This document shows positions 34,728 through 43,714 of a stretch of DNA of 64,000 nt, piece after piece. Origin of the DNA: [Phialemoniopsis] sp. UDSM-2020 (taxonomy: Eukaryota; Ascomycota; Sordariomycetes; Thyridiales; Thyridiaceae); contig JAEILZ010000001.1 in the NCBI GenBank assembly GCA_018873225.1, positions 4,464,001 to 4,528,000 of the forward strand. Reading direction: 5' to 3'. The first letter of the stretch is position 1. Each line of letters starts with the position of its first letter. The notes beneath the pieces were generated by a model. It was not told the origin of the DNA, did no database searches, and saw only the letters and a list, made by a program, of their open reading frames with translations. The translations under genes were made by a program, and so were the position numbers.

Positions 34728-37700
34728 ATGTACTGGCCGGTCGGCACACCCCGAGTCTACGCAACCAGCAGCAGTAGCCAGTCGCCCTCCTTCAGCCTTG
34801 TCGTCTCCTCAGATGGATTGCCCCCGCCGCAGCCTTCGCCGCCGCCGCCGGGCCTTCCGATCGGAAACGGTCATGAGAGGCGGCCATCTTTATTAGCTGC
34901 TGACTCCGCGTCGAGCCTGGGGCCGCAAAGCGTGGCGTCTCCTGCCACGCCACTGACTCCGACTACACCCCTGACACCTGGCATCAAACCTGTTGAGGAT
35001 GACTACACGGAAGCTCACGGTCACGAACGGCCCTCCGGCCCGCGCACGGCTACAATACCCCTGAAGGAGCCGGTGCTGGCGCTCAAGGTAGCTCGGTCTG
35101 GCCAGCTCTTCGCCACAATTACCTCGACATCCATGACAATATGGCAAGTCAAGGTAAGCATTGACGCCTCCTGCCGACCATGAAATATATATCTGACGAG
35201 TTGCGCAGCCCACGGTAATTCTGGCGGTGGTTGTCCGATCTGAAGCCTCCCTCCGTTCATATGGTGCCAATGTCGACCTGCTCCTTCGTCCCGACTCGGC
35301 TATCCTAGTTGTACATACGAGCTCGGGATTTCTTATCACATACACACTCGCGACTGATGCCGAGTCACGCGTCTACAAGCCACACTTCAGCAGCCATACC
35401 AACGTTCAGCGGCGGAGACAGAACCATTGGGGCGACCCTGGGCATGCAGCGCCGGATCAGATCATGTGGGGACCCGGAGAAGGTGCGGGTGTGCGCGACG
35501 TGAGCGTTCGTTTCAGGATGGTCATCAAGGTAGACGCGGGCATCGAGAGCGCATTAGCCCTGGACGATGAATTGGTCGTGGCCACACATAAGCCTGCGGC
35601 CGTACAGTGCATCAGGTGGTCACCCGACAGCACAGGTAGTCAAACCAGCACCGAGCTTCTGAGCCGGATGAGTTGGCTGGAAAAGAAATTGGTCATCACA
35701 GCAATGACGCATGATAGGCCAATGAACCTCTCCGCATGGATCACCAGCGATGGCAGGGCGTACGCCGTTCAGCGCACTCCTAAGGGACAGCCGACGGGTG
35801 AGAACGGGGAGAACGATCCCAAGAAGCTCTTCAAGGGCTACTGTTTCCATACGCCTGAGGGTGAAGATGACCGTGCCGAACGGGCAGTCATCAATGCCCG
35901 TTTCTCGCTTATCGCCGTTAGCCGTGCCGACGGAAGGATACAGGTCTACTCAGCGAGGGACTACGTGGGCAATATCCCGCCATCCCATGTCCATAACCTA
36001 CCAGTCTCACAAAGTAAATCGGGTCGGCTGACCACGATGAGCTACTCGCCGGACGGCTACTGCCTTTTCGCAGGATTCGAGAACGGCTGGGCGACGTGGA
36101 GCGTGTATGGCAAGCCCCTCAGCCATAGTTTCAATGCTGAACAAGCCATCTCGGATGGTAACCAGGAGGAATGGATCAGGGGAATCAAAGAAGCCGCGTG
36201 GATAGGCGGCGCATGCGAGATGCTGCTCGTGGCAAAGCAACACGAAGCGATATGGCTCTTGGAGATGGCGCGCAGTGCGGTGACTGGATGCTACAGCTCA
36301 GCCAATCTGTTCCGCACTGTCCTGCAGACAGAATCCAGCGTCATGATCTATCGAGGCTACGACCTCCCAGATCTCACATCCATCTCGGCCGAGCCCTTCC
36401 TCTGGCATACAACGAGGATGCCATCAACCTACCTTATGAGCCAATGGCCCATTCGCTGCACGGTTATTTCCCCTGATGGTCGTTATCTGGCGGTCGCGGG
36501 CAGGCGAGGTCTTGCACATTACAGCGTCAACAGCGGACGCTGGAAGACCTTCGCTAACGAAGTACAGGAGAACGAGTTCCAGGTCCGAGGTGGCATGTGC
36601 TGGTATCAGAATGTCCTTGTTGCCGCTGTGGAGGCTAACAGGACCTTTGAGCTGCGCTTATTCTCCAGAGAGGCAGCCCTGGACACGTCGAACGTCACAT
36701 ATACACACCAGATGCCGGCGCCTGTGGTCATGATCACACCTTCTGGCGAGGACTCTCTTCTAGTATACACATACGACAATCTTCTCTACCACTTCATCTT
36801 TGCTCCCGTTGGTGGAGCCATCCGTTTGATACAAGTCGGTCAAATCGCTTTTCACGGCATAGTCCGCTCGCCTGCAAGAGTCCGAGGTCTCAGCTGGATA
36901 CTACCTGAAAGCCAATTAGCCGACGGCGACCCGTCTCAAGACGTAGCTGTAGCATCCGTGTTGTTCCTAGTCGACGGCAAGCTGGTCCTGCTACGGCCGT
37001 CTATCAACGAGGAGGGACAGCTTAAATACGATATGCGTGTCATCGCGCAGAGCGTCGAGTATTACGCATGTATGAGGGATCAACCTTTCATAAGCGCACC
37101 GCTACAACTCGAAAGTGCATCCCCAGGAGGGCAGGACAAGAGCCTTCAGAACTCCCTCTGGATGCTGGACGGTGGGGATCTCAAAGCCTGGACGGATGTC
37201 TCTGACGTCCTGCAGACTGTATCCGGCGGTGACCTGCCGCCGACTGTGTCTGTTCCTGTGGATTACTACCCACTCTCTTTTCTCCTCGCCAAGGGGATTA
37301 TTCTAGGCGTTGAGCCTGATCTGGTGCAGCGACGCGATATCAGCTTCTCCTTCTTTCGCTTTGCCATCAGAGTCAGTAACATCAGAACATACCTCCAATC
37401 ACGACAGGTACTGACAGATTTATATAGACACACCTCTTCCTTCCCGAAGTCCTACGCTTCTACCTTACCAATAATCGTGCCTTGGACGCTCTGCGACTGG
37501 CGCAACAGTACCAAAACCTCGCCTACTTTGCGCACGCCCTCGAGATCCTCCTCCACCAGGTTCTCGACGAGGAAGTCGACTCGGCGCCAACGCCCGAGGA
37601 AGCTATATTGCCGCGTGTCCTGTCCCTCCTCTCCTCCTTCAAGGAGTACCTCGACATCGTGGTTCAGTGCACGCGCAAGACCGAGGTGCGCTCCTGGCGC

Positions 37701-38129
37701 ACACTGTTCGCGTACTTGCCTCCCGCGCAGGAGCTCTTTGAGGAGTCGCTGCTCAAGGGCAATCTGAAGACCGCCGGCGGATACCTGTTGATCCTGCACA
37801 CTTTCGACGAGCTGGCGACGGCGAGCGAGCAGAGCGTGCGCCTGCTGAGCCGCGCCATGCGCGAGGGGGACTGGGAGCTGTGCAAGGAGCTTGCGCGGTT
37901 CCTGGCGGCGCTCGACGACAGCGGGGCGACGCTGCGCGAGGCGCTCGAGATGGCCAACGTGCGGGTCCGCGAGGCCGAGGGCGCGGCCGAGGCGGGCGCC
38001 GTCGGGCTCGGGCTCATGGCAAGGCTCGAGGTTCCCTTGCAGCGGAACGGGAGCGGCAGCAGCGGCGGGAGCGTCGAGTCTGGGAGCGATGCGGGGAGCT
38101 TTGACTCTGGGACTGCGAGCCCGAGTTAG
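34728..38129 (+). CDS. RIC1: Ric1, Ypt6/Rab6 GEF subunit
   Basis: With Rgp1 it forms the exchange factor that activates the Golgi Rab Ypt6 (Rab6) for retrograde traffic. Three exons are deduced, 34728-35153, 35209-37371 and 37428-38129, giving 1096 residues. Intron 1 has GTAAGC and CTGACGAG..GCGCAG. Intron 2 uses a less common GTCAGT donor with branch TACTGACAG and acceptor ATATAG. The N-terminus MYWPVGTPRVYA and the beta-propeller-like repeats of the first half (TMSYSPDGYCLFAGFENGWATWSVYG, VISPDGRYLAVAGRRGLAHYS) are typical. The RIC1 domain in exon 3 (LRLAQQYQNLAYFAHALEIL) is helical. A fungal Ser/Thr/Pro-rich insert (ATPLTPTTPLTPG) follows the N-terminus, and the tail is Gly/Ser-rich. Confidence 0.95.
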
Positions 38130-39219
38130 GGAGACAAGAGAATGGTTAATGTGTTGGGGACGATGGTGTATATGCTACGGGCTGGCTAGCTTGTCATGTG
38201 TTGGATATTCATGATAGATAGACTGGAAGGGACTCGAGTTCCTAGACCAGGTAATGGAACTCACGGGGTTGCGGTGTTGAATGCATATCCATGGAACATA
38301 TCCTCGTTCTGTCACTACAAGCTTTCATGCGAGCCATCATCAAGCAAAGGCACATATCTCAAGACGGATTTGATACTGCAACTCCTTATCCAGGCACAAC
38401 AAGTGATCGAGCAAGCTTTAATAACCCTGCTGGACAACTCATCAAAGGGCACTGCTGGGCAGGAACCTCAAGATCGGCGACCAGCAGTTCAGCGCCAAGC
38501 TAGGCACATGGCGTAGAGTGACAGGACGCCCAATCGTCCGACAACGTGTTTTGGCACCGAGGCCGTGCTGCGCCGACGCACCGGAAAGCGGGCCGGGTTC
38601 TTAAAAACGGCCGGTCCTGGAAAACGGTAGACGAAGTGGGGACATGGTGACATTGAAGTTAGGAGGTGCTTTTGTTCTCAAAGATTGTCACGGGCTCAAC
38701 TCAGGCAAAGATCGAATAGCTACTAAGTTCTAAGATGTGCAATCAGACTAATATCAACTTCAAGGACACTGCCGAGCCCGTCATGATCCGAGTCTTTTGA
38801 AGTGTTCAACAAGGTGGTCAGGGAAGGCTTATCTTATCGCGTAACGGGCGCGACGTCATGGAGGGGAGCTTGAGAGCTCAATCAGACCACCATAAGTCTC
38901 CAAGCATCTGATTGTAATAAAAGTTCCAGAACCACATGAAACGGACCGAAAATATGCAGTGACAAAAAGGACGCAATAATCTGGAAGCATTATAAAGCTT
39001 CAATTCCGCAATTGACTCACATGTGAACGCTGCAGAAGAAGGTTGAGCAAGAAAGTCAGAGGAGGGGCTCGCACTAACAGCCAGAGACGACGACAATCAT
39101 ATCATATCATACACAAGATACTTTCGCGAGCGGGAACAAGCTCACCCACCACAACTCCATTGCAAACAGAGGACACGAACTTAGCGTAAATATATTTGGG
39201 CCAAACCCTCCATCTCAAG
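38130..39219. other. intergenic region RIC1 - acetate kinase
   Basis: It holds the RIC1 3' end and the acetate kinase promoter. It is AT-richer than either gene. A short ATCAT/CATAT-type repeat lies near 39098-39112. No coding sequence is supported. Confidence 0.55.
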
Positions 39220-40479
39220 ATGAAGGTCATACTCTCCGTCAACGCCGGCTCCTCGTCGGTCAAGATCTCGGTCTACACGGCCGACAAGGCCGGCGCGACG
39301 CCCAAGCAGCTCGCCGAAGCCCAGGTCAGCGGGCTCACGGCGCCGCCACCCACCCTCGACTACACGCGCGGCGGGCAGCGCGTCTACAAGGACCACAAAG
39401 TCGAGGCCGCCATCGAGTCGCAACAGGACGCCTTCTCGGTGCTGCTCGACACCCTCGTCGGCGACGCCGAGCTGGCGCAGCTGTCCTCGCGCGACGACAT
39501 CGCCATCGTCGCGCACCGCATCGTCCACGGCGGCGACTACACCGAGCACAAGGTCATCGTCGACGAGACGTACCACCACCTCGAGGAGCTCAACGACTTG
39601 GCCCCCCTGCACAACACCAAGTCCCTCGAGATCGTGAGGGGTTGCGTCGAGGCCCTGCCGCGCGCCGTCAACGTCGCCTATTTCGACTCGCAGTTCCACG
39701 CCACCATCCCGCGCCACATCAGCACGTACCCGATCGACCCGGCCACGGCCGAAAAGAACATGCTGCGCAAGTACGGCTTCCACGGCATCAGCTACGCCTT
39801 CATCGTGCGCAGCGTCGCCGAGCACCTAGGGAAGCCCCAGGGAGAGACCAACATCATCGCGCTGCACCTCGGCAGCGGCGCCAGCGCGTGCGCCATCAAG
39901 GCCGGCCAGTCCTGGGATACGAGCATGGGCCTGACGCCCCTGGCCGGCCTGCCCGGCGCGACGAGGAGTGGCAGCGTCGATCCGAGCCTCGTCTTCCACT
40001 ACGCCTCGGACGTGGGCAAGCTCTCCCCTTCCTCGACCAAGGACCTGCACATCTCGCGCGCCGAGGAGATCCTCAACAAGGAGGCCGGCTGGAAGGCCCT
40101 GACGGGCACCACGAATTTCGGCGAGATCGCCGCCTCCGATAAACCCTCGCACCGCCTCGCGTTCGACCTCTTCGCCGACCGCGTCTGCGCCTTTGTCGGC
40201 TCGTACTACGTCAGCCTGGGCGGGAAAGTCGACGCGCTCGTCTTTGCTGGCGGCATCGGCGAGAAGAGCGACCGCCTGCGGCGTGTGGTGGCGGAGCAGT
40301 GCGCGTGCCTCGGCTTCGGCGTCGACGCGGGGAAGAACGACGGGATGAGGTTTGCGCCTGGGGAAGTGGTCAAGGACATCAGTAGCGAGGGGGCGCGGCA
40401 CAAGGTGCTCGTGTGCGCGACGGACGAGCAGTTTGAGATGGCGAGGGGCTGTGCAGAGGACGAGCAGCTGTGGAAGTAA
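39220..40479 (+). CDS. acetate kinase
   Basis: It interconverts acetate plus ATP with acetyl phosphate. In fungi it is thought to work with phosphoketolase (Xfp) in a cytosolic acetate route. The gene is intronless and encodes 419 residues from the ATG at 39220; the longer frame begins only with TTG. All expected active-site elements are present: N8 in VNAGSSSVK, R100 in AHRIVHGG, H131 in PLHN, D156 in FDSQFH, H188 in GFHG, R249 in TRSGSVDP, and the acidic residue in TDEQFEMA near 403. The phosphate-binding GSGAS and FAGGIGEKS loops are also present. Third codon positions are almost always G or C, which sets it apart from the neighbouring RIC1 5' half. No phosphoketolase gene lies in the window. 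Confidence 0.97.
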   Translation: MKVILSVNAGSSSVKISVYTADKAGATPKQLAEAQVSGLTAPPPTLDYTRGGQRVYKDHKVEAAIESQQDAFSVLLDTLVGDAELAQLSSRDDIAIVAHRIVHGGDYTEHKVIVDETYHHLEELNDLAPLHNTKSLEIVRGCVEALPRAVNVAYFDSQFHATIPRHISTYPIDPATAEKNMLRKYGFHGISYAFIVRSVAEHLGKPQGETNIIALHLGSGASACAIKAGQSWDTSMGLTPLAGLPGATRSGSVDPSLVFHYASDVGKLSPSSTKDLHISRAEEILNKEAGWKALTGTTNFGEIAASDKPSHRLAFDLFADRVCAFVGSYYVSLGGKVDALVFAGGIGEKSDRLRRVVAEQCACLGFGVDAGKNDGMRFAPGEVVKDISSEGARHKVLVCATDEQFEMARGCAEDEQLWK

Positions 40480-42058
40480 AAGGTTCAAAGTTGTCTGCGG
40501 ACTTGAGCGAGGGAGGTCACGCGTAAGGGAGATAGTGACATGGGGAAGGAAAGAACAATGGACTGCTAATAGCAGAAAAGGGGTTGTGGGTTTGCAGGAA
40601 CGAATAACGACAAAGCTTGGGGTTTTGTTACTTACTTCCATAGAGGCTTCGATTTCCAAATAATAGACCAGCATGTGAACTTTGCACTAAGGGTCGAGAT
40701 TGGAAAAATTGAGATTCACCAAGTCCATCCAAGTTCTCCCGTACAACAGCGACAGGAGGGCTGTCCGCTCGGTCAGGGAAGACTCGTCACGGGAGAGACA
40801 CGTCACGATATAGGAAAATAATGTTTTGTGAATTTATCCTTGTTTTATTCGCTCATGGTTTGGTCCGTCCTGTCCACAATCATGTATGGGACACAGGAGG
40901 CAACTATCTTTGGTATCAAAAATCTCATCTCATCTCATCTCTGTCAAGCAGCAAGACCAAATGTTCCCGAAAGGGAACGAGAAGAGGCGTAGAAAAGAGA
41001 CAAGGCTCTCTATTTCAGACCCTCCCTCAGGTGACCAGAGAAGGTCGATCCTTTGCTGCTCTGCGACGCGAAAACTGTTCGCCTCCGCCATGTCGAGGGC
41101 GAGCAGAGCGGTGCATTCCCCTGCAACTTCTCCGTTTTCGTCAGGAGCTCGAACTCCTACTCCTATTCCTTTCTATCCAGAACAAGACCGCCTGTCTAGC
41201 AGACCAGGTCCCAGTGGATTGTGTCCACACAACCCGACACATGGATTCGTCGCAGTCATCGCCAGCTTGGTGATCAAATGAACAAGCCGGCCTCGGGGAG
41301 TAGTCGAAGTGAATAAGAAAATCCAAGCAGTAAGCCGCGATACTGCCAAATGGCTTCGCGCCAAAAAACGCCACGATGCGCCAATATCCTGAGATGTATG
41401 CTCTTCTTCTTTGTTGCCTGGTGTGATGGAAAGATGCTCTGTTCCAATCGTGTGTATCAAATGCTCCTTGGTTGCTATGCGTGTACTTGCAACCTTTTGT
41501 AAACCGACCCTGAATAATATAGAAAAAGGCGACCAGAAGAGACGCTTGCCCAAAACTCCGGAAGGCGACTGCGAAGTCGCGAAGCGCAAAAGAATAGAAG
41601 ATTCGCGGAGAAAATCGTCGCTAGCCACCTCGATTGAAAAATAAAATGCTCCCAAATGCTCAGCCCGCGTATATTATCGTGATGTGCGCATCGGCGATGG
41701 AGAGGGCGAAAATATAGAATTAGCGTCGGCGGTAATAGCCGGCGTTGGTTGATTAGGAGATTGAGCGGGGAATGGATTTGGCAATGGGCATTGGGACTTC
41801 GGGAGCTTGGGGGGAAGCAGAAACTGGTGAAAATCCCATCGTCGATCGCCGGGTTCAGGTGGATCCGCACGGTCGGCGCATGGGGCCACCACGGACTGGG
41901 GGGCTCACCTGATCGAAAGATCTCGAGATGGCGAATTCCAGAAAGGCCACAAAAGGACCCGAATCGGGTAACAGGGACCTTTGCGAGGTGAGGTGCTGGG
42001 GGCTGCGAGTTTCAGGCTCTCCTGAGCGCACCACGAGATTGTGGATCTCGGGTGTCCC
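40480..42058. other. tail-to-tail 3' region
   Basis: This lies between the converging acetate kinase and FlbC-like genes. A CATCT microsatellite is at 40926-40941. A 131-codon frame with ATG at 40886 exists, but its composition (Ser/Arg/Pro-rich) and position in overlapping 3' ends make it unlikely to be a gene. Nothing else is recognised. Confidence 0.55.
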
Positions 42059-42925
42059 CTACGCGCTGCCGCCCTCTTGGCAGGCAACCGCCATCGCCAG
42101 CGCATCCAGACCACTGCTCGGCGTGCGAGCTGCGCTGGGCCTGCTCAACAGGGGCAGGTTCAGTGCGCGCATGTCCCAGGCACCGCCGGCGACTCCGGGA
42201 GAGGGCAGAGGGGTGCTGTCGACCCTCTTGGAAGAGCTGATCTTGCCCGACGAGCTCGACCTTCGGCTTGCGACGCTGGGGCGGGAGCTCGAATGGCGAC
42301 TCTTGTCCTTGTAGTGCGTCTCAAGATGCTGCTTCATGTTGTCGGCGCGGGTGAACTTCTTGGAGCACCCAGGGAAGGTGCACTGGACTGCCTTCTCAGC
42401 AGTATGGATCTTGGAGTGCCGCGACGCATGACCCGAGGTGGTGAAGGTCTTGTCGCAGCCGTGGCTGTCGCGATAGCGACAAGGGTAGCGCTTTCCAGTG
42501 CGCTCAGTGGGTTGCGCTGCAGGGCTGGCTGCACTGTCGTCCTCGTATGACGAGGTCCTGCTGTCAGCGAAGGAAGCTGGGCGCTTCGCACCGGCGTAGA
42601 CTCCAGCGTCCGTCATGTACTCGTCGTATGGCGAGCGACCGTCAGCGTAGACAACGGTCCGACCATAGTCCACATAGGCCATGTTGGGCGTCATTGGTGA
42701 TAGCGGCTCGTTGCTCATCTGGGAGTCATAAGAGGCGGAGCGGAGCAGCTCGGGCGTGTTGGGCGAGGAAGAGGCACTGCGGGTCAATCCAGGATGGTAC
42801 GCTTGAGAGATGACCTGGCTGGCTGTGCTGTAAGAGAGACGATGAGGCGCGGAGTACTGGCTCTCATAGGTATGCTCGTCGTTCAGGAGCGAGACTTTAC
42901 GTCCCGTAGCGTCGCGAGTATGCAT
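42059..42925 (-). CDS. C2H2 transcription factor, FlbC/FLB-3-like
   Basis: It is a 288-residue regulator encoded in a single exon. An in-frame TGA upstream leaves ATG 42925 as the first start. Two adjacent C2H2 fingers occupy about residues 149-204. Finger 1 is CX7CX12HX3H (C149, C157, H170, H174), with the signature CDKTFTTSGHASRHSKIHT. Finger 2 is CX4CX12HX3H (C182, C187, H200, H204), with KKFTRADNMKQHLETH. These fingers match the FlbC group (flb-3 in Neurospora), which controls conidiation and vegetative growth in Aspergillus; I assign it from memory of the motif. The N-terminal half is Ser/Pro/Tyr-rich (SPNTPELLRSAS, SPMTPNMAYVDYG) and likely disordered. A basic Ser-rich stretch follows the fingers. 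The leader contains a well-formed intron and no ATG after splicing. Confidence 0.82.
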   Translation of the reverse strand: MHTRDATGRKVSLLNDEHTYESQYSAPHRLSYSTASQVISQAYHPGLTRSASSSPNTPELLRSASYDSQMSNEPLSPMTPNMAYVDYGRTVVYADGRSPYDEYMTDAGVYAGAKRPASFADSRTSSYEDDSAASPAAQPTERTGKRYPCRYRDSHGCDKTFTTSGHASRHSKIHTAEKAVQCTFPGCSKKFTRADNMKQHLETHYKDKSRHSSSRPSVASRRSSSSGKISSSKRVDSTPLPSPGVAGGAWDMRALNLPLLSRPSAARTPSSGLDALAMAVACQEGGSA

Positions 42926-43310
42926 GGTGAATGTGGTCGTGTTTGGCTTCAATCACAGAGCAAGTAATGGAAGATAAGGGTGACCGAAGTCGCGAGTTCA
43001 AACGCCGGCTTGTCAGGCGTAGTGAACAGTTCGAACGACAAAAGAGTTCTGTAGTCTACTGTTCGGTAGAAAGGCGCAAGCTCGTCGAGAAGAGTGCGCT
43101 CGTCAGATTCAACAGTAACAACCAGTCGTGGACCAGGCTTGATTCTGTGCGGAGTTCCGAATTCAAGAATAGCGAAACGATGGTAGAGTGACTGTTGGCG
43201 CGAGTCGAGTCCTGTCAAGATCGACAACGAGTGTATCTCCTCGTCCTTTGGCGAAAAAGAGATGTCTTGTCTTGTCTGGTTACGGAATGCTCTCGAAATT
43301 GCTGATCGGG

Positions 43311-43418
43311 CTGCAACAGAATAGATATTAGTTCCAGCCATAAAGATGGTCGTGCACACAGCACGCACAGCACAGCGAGGTTGAGACAAGCTTGTGTGAT
43401 CGTCAAGGTTGCACTTAC
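43311..43418 (-). promoter_or_regulatory. 5' leader intron of the FlbC-like gene
   Basis: On the minus strand a GTAAGT donor at 43418 pairs with the acceptor CTGTTGCAG ending at 43311. The branch-like GGAACTAATATC lies about 25 nt before the acceptor. The intron is 108 nt. The 385 nt from 43310 to 42926 contain no ATG in any frame. The intron contains an ATG at 43341 that opens a 130-codon frame ending at 42949, 23 nt before the main start. Splicing would therefore remove that upstream start. Confidence 0.6.
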
Positions 43419-43680
43419 AGCAGATGCGTATTATCCAATTATGGCAAGTCAAAGGAACCAAGGTGTTGCAAGGTAAAAGGTGAGATGAGATGAGATGATC
43501 AGATCAACAAAAAAAGAAGATTTTCAAGGGACCCTTCAGACGTCAGATGCGTTCGAGAAGGAAGAGGGGGGAGCAGAAGGGCTTGTAAATAAAAGGAAAT
43601 CGGGATCGAGCTTCTTGGGCTGTACAGTTCCGTACCAGCATTGCAATGGCGCCGATGGGAGTGGCAAAAAAAGACCATCC

Positions 43681-43714
43681 ATGCCTATGCCTATGCCTAT
43701 GCCTATGCCTATGC
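43681..43714. repeat. ATGCCT hexanucleotide repeat
   Basis: Five perfect tandem copies of ATGCCT are followed by a partial copy. It is a microsatellite upstream of the FlbC-like leader, likely polymorphic between strains. Confidence 0.95.

Noticed and set aside
39196..39219. Longer N-terminus for acetate kinase
   Set aside because: It begins with TTG; the family starts right at MKVILSVNAGSSS.
40886..41281. 131-codon frame with ATG between converging genes
   Set aside because: It lies in what should be overlapping 3' untranslated sequence, has a low-complexity peptide and no known motif.
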